Assembly: GCF_015714725.1 (NCBI RefSeq)
Contig: NZ_WBKM01000377.1
Span: forward strand, 1-39,384
Origin: Nostoc sp. WHI
GTDB lineage: Bacteria > Cyanobacteriota > Cyanobacteriia > Cyanobacteriales > Nostocaceae
Direction of reading: 5' to 3'
Length of the DNA: 39,384 nt
The position numbers and the translations under genes were made by a program. Below the pieces are notes generated by a model, which made no database searches, was not told the origin of the DNA, and saw only the letters and a program-made list of their open reading frames with translations. Below are positions 1 to 8,126 of this stretch, in pieces. Within the stretch, counting starts at the first letter, position 1; each line of letters begins with the position of its first letter.

Positions 1-66
1 GTGGGGAGTTTTCTTTGTCCCCTTGTCTCCTTGTCCCCCTTGTCCCCCTTGTCCCCTTGTCCCTTC
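1..66. repeat. Short tandem repeat (CTTGTCCCC-like) inside the ATPase gene
   Basis: About seven near-identical 7-9 bp units of the form CTTGTCCCC lie at the window edge inside the P-type ATPase frame. Read on the minus strand they encode a Gly/Gln/Lys-rich stretch directly after the VPPAKKAAAIQSLQ segment, where the family normally continues to the GDGIND motif. Confidence 0.8.
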
Positions 67-2166
67 TAACTGAAGAGACTGTATTGCAGCCGCCTTTTTC
101 GCTGGGGGGACACCCGCTATTACATCAGCGCTGTCTAATCCTAGTTGTTTGGCTATGGCGTTAGCTGCTTCTTTGCGATCGCCACTGAGCAGCATTACCC
201 GTAAGCCCATCTGACGCAATTTGTCTACGGTGGTTCGAGCATCTGGTCTGAGAGGATCAGAAACAGCAATTAATCCGGCTAAAGTTCCGCCAACTGCTAC
301 ACAAACGACTGTTTTTCCATCTGTTGCCAAATCCTGTGCTACCTGTTGTGCAGTTTCGTTAATCGCAATGCCGTGCCAATTCAACCAGTCCCAGTTACCC
401 AATAGTACAACTGTACCCTCTACTACAGCAGACACCCCTAGCCCTGGTTCCGTGTGAAAATCCCTAGCCACTGGAATAGATAACTGTTGTCGCTGTGCTT
501 CTTGGTGAATCGCTCTTGCTAGAGGATGGTGAGTACCGCTTTCTACGGCTGCTGCTAATTGTATTAGGGAGTAGGGAGTGGGGAGTCGTGAGTGGGGTTC
601 CCTACTCCCTACTCCCCACTCCCCACTCCCCATTTCCTCAATTAACAAGCAATCGGTCACGAGGGGATTACCTGTGGTCAGAGTGCCGGTTTTATCAAAG
701 ACTACGGTATTCAGCTGATATACTTTTTCCAAAACATCGCCGCCTTTGATTAACAGACCCCGTTCTGCGCCCATAGCAGTCCCGACAAGAATGGCTGTTG
801 GTGTGGCAAGTCCCAACGCACAGGGACAGGCGACTACCATAACTGCGATCGCTAGTTTTAAGCTGATTAGGAGTCCTGAATGCTGAGTGGGGAGGGCTGT
901 TAGCGGATAGCTATGGTTTAGCCCGTGGGGAGGGCTGAGTACTAAATGGTCAGCCATTTCCATACCACCAGACATGGTGATATCAGTCCAAATGTGAGTA
1001 CCGAAAAAGTACCAAAAAACCAAAGTCAATACAGATGCTGTCAGTACCCCGTAGGTAAAGTAACCGGCTACTGTATCTGCTAATTTCTGTACCGGGGCTT
1101 TCCGAGTTTGGGCGGCTTCTACTAGGGTGACAATTTGAGCTAAAGTTGTATCACTTCCAATACGCGTTGCCTGAATAGCGATCGCCCCTGACTGGTTTAG
1201 CGTCCCTCCTGTCACCATATCTCCCGGTTGCTTGATTACTGGCACGGCTTCCCCAGTCAGCATTGACTCATTGACCGTTGTTTGACCAGCCACCACTTCA
1301 CCATCGACGGGGATTTTATCACCTGGCAGTACTTGTAACCATTCACCAACACGCACCTGTTCAGCAGGAATTTCTACACTAGAAGACCCCACTCCTCCTT
1401 TCTCAGGGTTTGCAATCAATCGCGCTGAGAGTGGCTGGAGTGCTAGCAATTTCCTAAATGCGGCGGCGGCGCGACCTCTAGCTTGTTGCTCTAATGTTCT
1501 TCCCAAAAGAATAAAGCCCAGCATCATTACTGGTTCGTCAAAGAAGCACTCCCAACCCATTTGGGGAAAAAGCAGCGCTACTAAACTAGCGATGTAGGCT
1601 GTCAACGTTCCTAATCCGATCAGGGTGTTCATGTTGGGCGCATTTCGCCGCCAGCCTAGCCAGCCATCTATTAAAATTGGACGACCGGGAATTAGTAATG
1701 CCACTGTTGCCAATCCACAGTGGAACCAGATGTTATTCAACACTGGCAGCACTGAACTACCAAGATTGCCAAAATGTCCACTTCCCGACAATATCAGCAA
1801 CACCGCAGCGATCGCCAACTGCCTCAGAGAAGAGCGCATTTCTCGGCGTTGTCGTTCTGCTGGGTCTGATAAAGTAGATGTCTCACCTGCTACTGTGCCA
1901 CTAGCTTTTCGGGGTTGAGTTGGGAATCCAACGGCTGTTAATCGCTGTGCTAGTGCATCTGCATCTACCGCACCAGTTTCTGACTCTACAACTGCTACCT
2001 CTGTGGCCAGGTTCACACAGGCACTCTTAACTCCTGGATGTTGGGTTAGCTGTCGCTCTACTGCGTTTACACACCCAGCACACTTCATCCCCCCAACATC
2101 TAAAATAATTTTCTCTAAGATTGGGGCAAGTTCTGGGGCTAGCTTAGTTTTCGGGACAAGTTGCAT
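1..2166 (-). CDS. Copper-translocating P1B-type ATPase (CtaA/PacS type), 3' end beyond window
   Basis: Membrane pump that uses ATP to move copper ions across the plasma or thylakoid membrane. The frame is open from ATG at 2166 to the left edge (722 residues, no stop). Seen: an N-terminal heavy-metal-binding domain with GGMKCAGC (Cys29, Cys32); an actuator-domain TGEAVP; the transmembrane ion-binding CPC motif at residues 447-449; and the phosphorylation motif DKTGTLT with Asp491. The GDGIND motif should follow just past the edge. Three stretches do not look like family sequence and match local tandem repeats: residues ~424-431, ~509-535 and the last ~20 residues. All keep the frame open. The N terminus resembles cyanobacterial CtaA more than PacS, but this is inference. 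No operon partner is visible. Confidence 0.93.
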   Translation of the reverse strand, partial: MQLVPKTKLAPELAPILEKIILDVGGMKCAGCVNAVERQLTQHPGVKSACVNLATEVAVVESETGAVDADALAQRLTAVGFPTQPRKASGTVAGETSTLSDPAERQRREMRSSLRQLAIAAVLLILSGSGHFGNLGSSVLPVLNNIWFHCGLATVALLIPGRPILIDGWLGWRRNAPNMNTLIGLGTLTAYIASLVALLFPQMGWECFFDEPVMMLGFILLGRTLEQQARGRAAAAFRKLLALQPLSARLIANPEKGGVGSSSVEIPAEQVRVGEWLQVLPGDKIPVDGEVVAGQTTVNESMLTGEAVPVIKQPGDMVTGGTLNQSGAIAIQATRIGSDTTLAQIVTLVEAAQTRKAPVQKLADTVAGYFTYGVLTASVLTLVFWYFFGTHIWTDITMSGGMEMADHLVLSPPHGLNHSYPLTALPTQHSGLLISLKLAIAVMVVACPCALGLATPTAILVGTAMGAERGLLIKGGDVLEKVYQLNTVVFDKTGTLTTGNPLVTDCLLIEEMGSGEWGVGSREPHSRLPTPYSLIQLAAAVESGTHHPLARAIHQEAQRQQLSIPVARDFHTEPGLGVSAVVEGTVVLLGNWDWLNWHGIAINETAQQVAQDLATDGKTVVCVAVGGTLAGLIAVSDPLRPDARTTVDKLRQMGLRVMLLSGDRKEAANAIAKQLGLDSADVIAGVPPAKKAAAIQSLQLEGTRGQGGQGGQGDKGTKKTPH
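563..642. repeat. Imperfect palindromic tandem repeat (GGGAGTA/GGGAGTG heptads) inside the ATPase gene
   Basis: Heptad units GGGAGTA/GGGAGTG on the left are followed by complementary CCCTACT/CCCCACT units on the right, so the stretch can fold into a long hairpin. It lies in frame inside the nucleotide-binding domain of the copper ATPase (residues ~509-535). Confidence 0.8.
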
Positions 2167-2301
2167 GGCAAGTTTTTAGATTCGCTACAGAAATTCAACG
2201 CCTGACTAAAAGCGTCTCTAATTTGAGCGTAGACTAAATATCGAACTACGACTGAATGTCAACCATATTAAAATTATTAATTTATCGTACTTCCTTGAGT
2301 A

Positions 2302-2487
2302 TCAACGTCGGCTCCAGCGTAGGTAAGTTACATAAATAATAGCTCCAACCTGCATTGGCATAAGGACAATTAGGCTTTTTAAGAAATAATTGATTTCCAA
2401 ATGAGACATAACACTGAAATATCCTAAGCCCAATAAGAGGAACATCACCCAGGTAAGCTGTTGCTGTTTAGGTTTGAGAATGAGCAT
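2302..2487 (-). CDS. Small hypothetical two-pass membrane protein
   Basis: 61 residues, not recognised. Two hydrophobic segments (about residues 13-28 and 34-53) are separated by a short polar stretch. The N terminus is Lys/Gln rich and the C terminus ends in basic residues (LRWSRR), as expected for a small inner-membrane protein. There is no clear ribosome binding site before the ATG. It lies between the copper ATPase and a TM2-domain gene on the same strand, with gaps of about 135 and 150 bases, so it is probably its own unit. It may be spurious, but composition and hydrophobic pattern favour a real gene. Confidence 0.45.
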   Translation of the reverse strand: MLILKPKQQQLTWVMFLLLGLGYFSVMSHLEINYFLKSLIVLMPMQVGAIIYVTYLRWSRR

Positions 2488-2552
2488 ATCAATAGAAATA
2501 AATATAATAGTCGGTCAAGTTAAAATTGATGGGTAAGAAAGTTTGTAGTAAG

Positions 2553-2643
2553 TAGGACTTACGCAAACAATAGCTGAAACCCTGATTTGTAGGTAGGGGC
2601 AATTCATGAATTGCCCCTACCCCGTGTAGTTTTAAAAGTCCTA
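2553..2643. mobile_element. MITE-like palindromic element, copy 1
   Basis: A 91-bp element bounded by 8-bp perfect inverted ends TAGGACTT/AAGTCCTA. Its core is a perfect 28-bp palindrome at 2593-2620 (GTAGGGGCAATTC and its complement). A second copy lies in the opposite orientation at 33590-33674 and shares the block TACGCA(A/G)ACAATAGCTG plus the palindromic core. The right end overlaps the stop codon of the TM2-domain gene (2641-2643). Confidence 0.8.
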
Positions 2644-2916
2644 GAACCACCCCTGCTTATTCACAAAGTAGGTATTTACAAATCCTTCAGGGGACTTGTT
2701 CAAGTAGATCATGCCTTCAATTAAACCCACAAGTTGCATAATTAACAAGGCAATGCCGTAGGTGAAAGAACCCCCAACTACAGAAATCACCAACATGATC
2801 AAACCTTCTGGGGCGTATCCTAAAATAAACTTATGAACCCCAAATGCTCCAAGGATAATGCCACAGTAACCAGCTAGAAGTTGTTTGGTAGGGTGAGTGG
2901 GGTTGAGATTTGCCAT
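2641..2916 (-). CDS. TM2-domain membrane protein
   Basis: 91-residue membrane protein of the TM2 family: two transmembrane helices joined by a short turn; function poorly known. The hallmarks are visible: a Lys-Gln-Leu-Leu-Ala start to helix 1, the GAFGVHKFILGY motif at about residues 23-34, a second hydrophobic segment at about 38-65, and the C-terminal GLIEGMIYL segment. A good ribosome binding site (AAGGAG) precedes the ATG. The stop codon falls inside the terminal repeat of the adjacent MITE-like element, so the insertion touches the gene's end. The Trp-Phe C terminus looks normal for the family, so the protein seems intact. Confidence 0.85.
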   Translation of the reverse strand: MANLNPTHPTKQLLAGYCGIILGAFGVHKFILGYAPEGLIMLVISVVGGSFTYGIALLIMQLVGLIEGMIYLNKSPEGFVNTYFVNKQGWF

Positions 2917-3581
2917 AATAAGTGCTGCTCCTTGATAAGTGAGGTATAAAAATAAAGTCTTTATTGGAATGAAAGTGAGTAAATGTATTTACTTAATAAA
3001 TAGATTTTTAATTTTTCCAGTATAAGTAAGCCCCAAGACGAATAAGCAAAATTAGCGTGCTTCTATTCCAGAGGGGACGCTAAGATATCTTGCGGCATAG
3101 CCTGAAAATCTCGCCCTCTTTAATGACTTTCGATGGATTTGATGATCGCAAACCGTGATGTGGCAGTTTTGCAGATTTTAGGTAAGACACTCAATAATCA
3201 GCAAAAACTGCTACATACACCACTTTTTACAAGTCTGTCAGTATTATTTCCGGATTATTTTGCGATCGCATCAATCAAAAGGATAAATGATACCTTGATT
3301 GTTGGAGTGATATCGACTCTAACAATGGCATCAATAGCAACAGCAGCAACACTTAAAGTCAGTGTTGAGAGAGAACGTAACCCCTGAAGAAAGCACTGTT
3401 GTGACTCCTTTATGAGTTGGTTTTTACAATGGTAGCTTTGATATCTTTAACTTGGGGTAGTCTGCTTTAAATAGTCTGGAACGTTTAGCTGAGGATGGCA
3501 ATACGGCACCAATTGCCAGTTGTGATTGCTGGGGCATCGTTTTCGTTGCGAACAGCCTTAATAGTGTACGTATATTTAGTA
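2917..3581. other. Gene-poor stretch with possible decayed coding remnants
   Basis: No convincing gene. The only open frame of any size is the low-confidence 84-codon frame at 3133-3387. From 3390 to 3580 both strands give only broken frames, for example a minus-strand stretch reading AIGAVLPSSAKRSRLFKADY before a stop, which could be the remains of a gene. Confidence 0.4.
3133..3387 (+). CDS. Doubtful small open frame
   Basis: 84 codons from ATG at 3133, containing one HIP1 site. No recognisable domain. There is a weakly hydrophobic segment at residues ~55-75, and no clear ribosome binding site. It lies in a stretch with other broken frames, so it may be part of a degraded gene or simply an open frame by chance. 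Confidence 0.18.
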   Translation: MDLMIANRDVAVLQILGKTLNNQQKLLHTPLFTSLSVLFPDYFAIASIKRINDTLIVGVISTLTMASIATAATLKVSVERERNP

Positions 3582-5156
3582 TTAATTGCTGCCTATAATA
3601 AACAGACTTAATAATGTACCACTATTCCAGAGGCTGTGGAGGAGCATAGGAGCGAGGAGGTTGCGCGATCGCGTGTAAACTACCCCCAAAACAATGCCTA
3701 ATGAGGTCAGGGGCAGAATTTCCGACAAGCTGAGATGAGCGATCGCAAACAACAAACTACTGATAAAAATCGCTCCCCACACGGGTAAGTAACGAGTTAG
3801 AGAGGGTAACAAAAAGCCGCGAAAGAGAATTTCTTCAAAAAATGGAGCTGCGATCGCTGCTGTAAAGAAAAATATGCCAAGTGCTACACCATCTTGGCTT
3901 TCTAGTGCCAGTTGCAACAGAGGGTTACTACCACCCTGTCCTTGCCATAGCTGTTGATTAATCAAAGATACCACCACAACTATAGGTAAAGCCGTGCAAT
4001 AGCCTCCCAGTCCCCACAAAACCCAGTTATCTTGAAAACGGAAGCGAAACCAAAATTCTGGTAGTGGAAAAAAGGGCTTTAAAGAGAAATACAGCACTAA
4101 CAGCGCACCTAATGCTACCAGTGAGTAACTAACCAAGACAGAAAACGCCTGAAGTCGCACATCAACAATGGGACGCGGGATGGGTAGCAGCGATATCATC
4201 AAGGGCACAAAAATTTGCCCCATTAAGAAAAAGCCGACGACAAAAACCTGCAAAATTGTTTCACCATCCCAAGGTGTTGACCAAAGGATATCAGCATTTT
4301 GAGCTAGTAACGAGGTTTTTCCTTTCAACAAGCGTTGAGCAAATAAGAAAATCAGCAGTATTAGACCAATTAAAGCTGCCAAGGTGGGAATAGTCCCAAT
4401 AACTGCTAATTTAATCACCGCTTGAGTAGCAGATTCTTGTTGTGCAGCTTTAACTGCTGATAAAGCGTCTTGTCGTTGCTGGAGTTGGTATAGCTTAACC
4501 AAAGCAGTAGAGCGAAACCAACCTTCTAAATTCTTTTGAATCGGTTGTTGAGCATTCTGGAGGATACGGGAAGGATTGCTCCAAAGTCCACTCAATGCAG
4601 CAGCAGTTTGTCCAAATTCTGGATTAATATCTGAGCGTTGTTGTAACTCGCTCCAAGTTTTGAGGGCTGTATCTGTCTGTCCTTGCTGTGCTTGTAAAAT
4701 TCCCAGCCGCAGGTCTAATTCAGCCAGTAATTTTTGGAGTTGCTTGGACTGCTGTAACTGTTGCTGCTGACCCTGTTGAGAGGTTTTAGTAGTCGGAGGA
4801 ACGTCAGGTAAAGCTTTCGGAGGTGTGGGAGTTATTTCAGGTTGAGAGCGTAATTGTACAAGTTTGGTGTTAACTTTGTCCAAATTAGCTTGAACTGATT
4901 CACGCGCCTCCTCATACTGCTTTGTAGCGCCCTCCAGGGGTTGCTGACCAAGTATTGCTTCCCGAATCGCCTGGAGATTGTCATCTTTGCTATCTTCTGA
5001 TTGCCAAGCTTGGGCTTGTAAAGCAATATTGGTTTGGTACAGTTCTAGGCGACTTTGAAACTGAGGTTCTTGCCAACTACCGAATAAAGCCGAAACTGCC
5101 AACAGAACTGCTATCGGCGTCAGTATAAAAATTAAAATCAACCGCTTGAGTGTCAT
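3582..5156 (-). CDS. CPBP family intramembrane metalloprotease (CAAX protease/bacteriocin-processing type)
   Basis: 524-residue membrane protein. Residues 1-25 form an N-terminal membrane anchor. Residues ~30-240 are a soluble, Gln-rich, helical/coiled-coil region with a Pro-rich linker near 108-123. The C-terminal half has about eight hydrophobic helices. The CPBP (Abi) catalytic signatures are visible: EEILFR with Glu441, Glu442 and Arg446, then FAIAH with His474, and HSLWN with His507 and Asn511. Family members cleave substrates within the membrane; the substrate here is unknown. Large N-terminal extensions are common in cyanobacterial homologues. It is divergent from the Uma2 gene at 5269, sharing a 112-base region. 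Confidence 0.9.
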   Translation of the reverse strand: MTLKRLILIFILTPIAVLLAVSALFGSWQEPQFQSRLELYQTNIALQAQAWQSEDSKDDNLQAIREAILGQQPLEGATKQYEEARESVQANLDKVNTKLVQLRSQPEITPTPPKALPDVPPTTKTSQQGQQQQLQQSKQLQKLLAELDLRLGILQAQQGQTDTALKTWSELQQRSDINPEFGQTAAALSGLWSNPSRILQNAQQPIQKNLEGWFRSTALVKLYQLQQRQDALSAVKAAQQESATQAVIKLAVIGTIPTLAALIGLILLIFLFAQRLLKGKTSLLAQNADILWSTPWDGETILQVFVVGFFLMGQIFVPLMISLLPIPRPIVDVRLQAFSVLVSYSLVALGALLVLYFSLKPFFPLPEFWFRFRFQDNWVLWGLGGYCTALPIVVVVSLINQQLWQGQGGSNPLLQLALESQDGVALGIFFFTAAIAAPFFEEILFRGFLLPSLTRYLPVWGAIFISSLLFAIAHLSLSEILPLTSLGIVLGVVYTRSRNLLAPMLLHSLWNSGTLLSLFIIGSN

Positions 5157-5194
5157 CTATCCCTCTTTTACTAACCAGTGGAGAGCGCGTCTCT

Positions 5195-5212
5195 CTTGCG
5201 AATTATCGCAAG
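5195..5212. promoter_or_regulatory. Small perfect hairpin between divergent genes
   Basis: CTTGCGA-ATTA-TCGCAAG forms a 7-bp perfect stem with a 4-base loop, in the region between the divergent CPBP protease and Uma2 genes. It could be an operator or simply a small palindrome. Confidence 0.3.
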
Positions 5213-5268
5213 AAAAAGTCAGAGGTGGATAGATATCATCAATATTATAAGTTTGCGTCGCACCCACC

Positions 5269-5967
5269 ATGTTAAATTACAACCCATTGCACTGCTTACC
5301 CTCCGCCGAGGATCTGCCCGATTCTGACGATGAACCGGTGGATAATCAACTACAACATTTGATTCCTGGCTTGCTAGAAGCCATCTTAGCTTGGCTGTGG
5401 ACAAGCCGGATGGATTGGTTTTTTGGGGTTGATATGGGTATTTATTACGATCCTAAACTACCGCAGATTGTGCCCGATGGATTTTTAAGTTTAGGAGTCG
5501 AGCGAGTTTTTGATGAGAACTTGCGTTTAAGTTATGTGTTGTGGGAAGAAAAGGTGATGCCAATTATGGCACTAGAAGTTGTTTCTCACAGACGACGTGG
5601 GGAATACACCAACAAAAAGAAACTTTATGCTGAGATGGAGATTTTGTATTATGTTGTCTACAATCCCCAACGCCGTAGAAAACCACCTTTAGAAATTTAT
5701 CGCTTTGTAAATGGTGAATATGTATTGCAGCCAGGAAATATAGTTTGGTTATCAGAGATAGGTTTAGCAATTGGTTATGAACGGGGAACCTATCAGGGAA
5801 TTACGCGGGATTGGTTGTATTGGTATGACAAACAAGGAGTCAGATATTTAACACCAGAAGAACGTGCGATCGCTGCCGAACAACGCGCTACTACTGCCGA
5901 ACAACGCACTCAAAGGCTGGCAGAAGAATTGCGAAGGTTGGGGATAGATCCAGATTCTTTGAGTTGA
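5269..5967 (+). CDS. Uma2 family (DUF820) putative endonuclease
   Basis: 232-residue protein of the Uma2 family, a PD-(D/E)XK nuclease-fold group greatly expanded in filamentous cyanobacteria, whose cellular role is unsettled. The nuclease core pieces are visible: Pro69-Asp70 in VPDGFLSLG, Glu103 in ALEVVS, and the Lys-rich YTNKKKLYAEMEILYYVVYNP-like segment at 113-133. The C-terminal ~45 residues form a charged helical tail with repeated Ala-Glu-Gln-Arg units (IAAEQRATTAEQR), ending in LRRLGIDPDSLS, as in many paralogues. Monocistronic by context. Confidence 0.88.
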   Translation: MLNYNPLHCLPSAEDLPDSDDEPVDNQLQHLIPGLLEAILAWLWTSRMDWFFGVDMGIYYDPKLPQIVPDGFLSLGVERVFDENLRLSYVLWEEKVMPIMALEVVSHRRRGEYTNKKKLYAEMEILYYVVYNPQRRRKPPLEIYRFVNGEYVLQPGNIVWLSEIGLAIGYERGTYQGITRDWLYWYDKQGVRYLTPEERAIAAEQRATTAEQRTQRLAEELRRLGIDPDSLS

Positions 5968-6408
5968 TTTTGTGGGGTGCGATCGGTTTGATTAACTAAT
6001 AGTTCATTCAGATAAACCTAGTCTTTCCTTGACGGATTGCCAAATTGAACCTTGGTTTGGGTTTTGGTGAATATAACGATATTAATGTTAGGAATTTACT
6101 TGAAAATGTATCTGGGATATCTCGACACTAGCTTGAGTATAACTTGAAAGTAACTTTCAAAAAATGAACTTTTTTGACTTCCGACTTCAACTTACAACTT
6201 CACCAGCTAGTTGGTGGAAGTTGTAAGTTAGGAGTTGCGACCGCGCTCCGGCTGCGTTGATTATTGCATTGATCGGCGTTGCGGACTGTCTCTTTTATCT
6301 TTTTACAGGCATAAGTTAGTTTAACCGTACCAGTGGTATCACTTATTGGCAATTGTAATATTTTTGCAGTATAAAGGACTGTACTTTTAAATCTTTGCGG
6401 TGCTTTTT
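5968..6408. other. Intergenic region with palindromes
   Basis: 440 bases without a gene. It holds a short palindrome TTGAAAGT-A-ACTTTCAA near 6145-6161 and a long imperfect hairpin at 6189-6229 whose arms AACTTACAACTT and AAGTTGTAAGTT are perfect. A GTTGCGACCGCGCTCCGGCTGCG stretch of the kind scattered through Nostoc-type genomes follows. A promoter for the P63C gene presumably lies near its 3' end, but no clear boxes were seen. Confidence 0.5.
6189..6229. repeat. Long hairpin repeat
   Basis: Inverted arms AACTTACAACTT (6189-6200) and AAGTTGTAAGTT (6218-6229) are perfect, and inner CACCA/TGGTG bases extend the stem. This is a typical dispersed palindromic element; it has no T-run that would make it a terminator. 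Confidence 0.6.
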
Positions 6409-7293
6409 ATGGTTAAAATTACTCATTCAGGACAAATAAATTTGGGAAATTTTAATGTTGATTGCTATGTTCTTGAGGATGGTAGAAGGGTTATTTCTGG
6501 AATGGGTATGCAGTCAGCCTTAAAAATGCTTGACGATGATAGTCAAGTTGGTGGTTCTCGATTAAACAGGCATTTGAATCAAAAAAGTTTAGAACCTTTT
6601 TTTTTGAAAGCTAAGGAGGAAGGACATCTTGATCCCATCATTTGTTATAAAGGAGAGCAAAAAATAAATGGATATGAATCTTATACTCTTTTAGATATTT
6701 GTGATGCTTTTTTAGAAGCTAGAAAAAACATAGAACTAGGGGAGAGACAAAGAATAATAGCAGAGCAGTGTGAAATTATAGTTAGAAGTTTTGCTAAATT
6801 AGGTTTAATAGCTTTAATTGATGAGGCTACAGGATATCAACATGAGAGAGAAAAGAATGAACTTCAAAAACTCATAGATATTTATGTTAGTGAAGAATTA
6901 CGTGCTTGGCAAAAAGTTTTTCCTGATGTTTATTATCAAGAAATTTTTAGACTGAGGGGGTGGGATTTTAACGTAACAGGTATTAAAAAACGTCCTAGCG
7001 TTGTTGGTACTTGGACTAATAAATTTATTTATGAGCAATTACCCCCTGGTGTTTTAGAAGAACTCAAAAATAAAACTCCTAAAACTGACTCAGGTAACTA
7101 TAAGGCAAGATTTTTTCAAAGTTTAAGTGAAGATATTGGCGATGTACATTTAAAATCACAGTTAAATTCTGTCATTACTTTGCTTCGAGTTTCTGATACA
7201 TGGGAGGAATTTATTAGTAAGTTTAATAAACTTATTGATCATCGTAGCGAACAACTTGCTTTAGATTTTAATGATTTTACTGATTTAGAGTAG
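6409..7293 (+). CDS. P63C-domain protein (phage/mobile-element associated)
   Basis: 294-residue protein. An ATG at 6409 is preferred over a GTG three codons upstream because the protein then begins MVKITHSGQ. Residues ~130-230 carry the P63C domain pattern: GLIALIDEATGYQ, an ELRAWQKVFPDVYYQEIFRL-like segment, then RPSVVGTWTNKFIYEQLPPGVLEEL and a LSEDIGDVHLKSQL-like stretch. The N-terminal part (GRRVISGMGMQSAL) also fits this family. P63C proteins are found in phages and mobile islands; the biochemical role is unknown. The gene is clearly more AT-rich than its neighbours and has no HIP1 site, suggesting transfer. No phage structural genes are nearby. It is convergent with the Uma2 gene at 7381. 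Confidence 0.85.
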   Translation: MVKITHSGQINLGNFNVDCYVLEDGRRVISGMGMQSALKMLDDDSQVGGSRLNRHLNQKSLEPFFLKAKEEGHLDPIICYKGEQKINGYESYTLLDICDAFLEARKNIELGERQRIIAEQCEIIVRSFAKLGLIALIDEATGYQHEREKNELQKLIDIYVSEELRAWQKVFPDVYYQEIFRLRGWDFNVTGIKKRPSVVGTWTNKFIYEQLPPGVLEELKNKTPKTDSGNYKARFFQSLSEDIGDVHLKSQLNSVITLLRVSDTWEEFISKFNKLIDHRSEQLALDFNDFTDLE

Positions 7294-7380
7294 CTTTAAA
7301 AGCGGCTCTATAGCGATGATAGATAAACGATCATCCCCGATGAAGAAGTGCGATCGCGGTCATTATCAATGAGGCACACT

Positions 7381-8013
7381 TTACTCTATCTTTCCCCGCA
7401 CCCAAGCGATGAAGGATTGCACCAAATCAATTTCATCCATAGTTTTACTTTGCTGGATAAATCTATTCATATCACTAACAGAAATTAAAGGAAAAGCTAT
7501 GCTAAACTTAATCTCAACATATTGGCTTTCTACTAATTGATAAAATTTTAAAACTTCCCCGTTATATCTCCATAATTCTCCTACACCTAAAGCCGCATAA
7601 ATATTAAATTTATTAATAGAACTGCTAGTAATATCAATTTCAACGGCTAAATCTGGTGCTGGGTCTATTCTTAAATCTAATTCTTGTTTACCTCTGATTA
7701 GTGGCTCATTTTGAATATAATAGCAACTATCGGGTTCTATTCCCTTTGTTATTGGTTGACGTTTTAATGTTGTAGAACCAGCACTTCTAATTTTAATTTT
7801 TAATTCCACTGCTAAAGCGAATATAAATCGGTCAAACTGAATTTTAGGATTTTCGTGTTCAAAAAGTGGAGTCATGATTTCTAAAACACCGCAGTCATAA
7901 GCAAACCGAGAACCTCTATCTTCACCTGTGTCTTTCAGCAAGGCTTCAAAGGTTTCCCAGCTAATGTTATGTAGCACTGTTCTTTGTTCAGCAGGCGTTG
8001 ACTTGACAAGCAT
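7381..8013 (-). CDS. Uma2 family (DUF820) putative endonuclease, second copy
   Basis: 210 residues, a second Uma2-family protein of a different subgroup from the one at 5269. Visible core: GIEPDSCYYI with Pro94-Asp95, then DLAVEIDITSSS with Asp121 and Glu125, followed by a Lys (135) in INKFNIYAALGVGELWRY. This matches the PD-(D/E)XK arrangement of the family. The reading frame is complete from ATG at 8013. A run of AATTCGT tandem repeats begins 8 bases upstream of the start codon and so lies in its leader/promoter. Role in the cell unknown. Confidence 0.88.
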   Translation of the reverse strand: MLVKSTPAEQRTVLHNISWETFEALLKDTGEDRGSRFAYDCGVLEIMTPLFEHENPKIQFDRFIFALAVELKIKIRSAGSTTLKRQPITKGIEPDSCYYIQNEPLIRGKQELDLRIDPAPDLAVEIDITSSSINKFNIYAALGVGELWRYNGEVLKFYQLVESQYVEIKFSIAFPLISVSDMNRFIQQSKTMDEIDLVQSFIAWVRGKIE

Positions 8014-8021
8014 ATTAAAAT

Positions 8022-8060
8022 AATTCGTAATTCGTAATTCGTAATTCGTAATTCGTAATT
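8022..8060. repeat. 7-bp tandem repeat AATTCGT, five copies plus a partial
   Basis: Five perfect head-to-tail copies of AATTCGT followed by AATT, a classic cyanobacterial short tandemly repeated repetitive sequence, immediately upstream of the Uma2 gene at 7381-8013. Confidence 0.95.
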
Positions 8061-8126
8061 AAGATTTGTAACGGTATTTAGACGCTGCCACAAAACTTAC
8101 GAAATCCCTAGAATTAGTTAAAATAC

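Noticed and set aside
1..2166. Pseudogene call for the copper ATPase because of repeat insertions
   Set aside because: The frame is continuous for 722 codons and all visible catalytic motifs are intact; only the part beyond the window could show a break.
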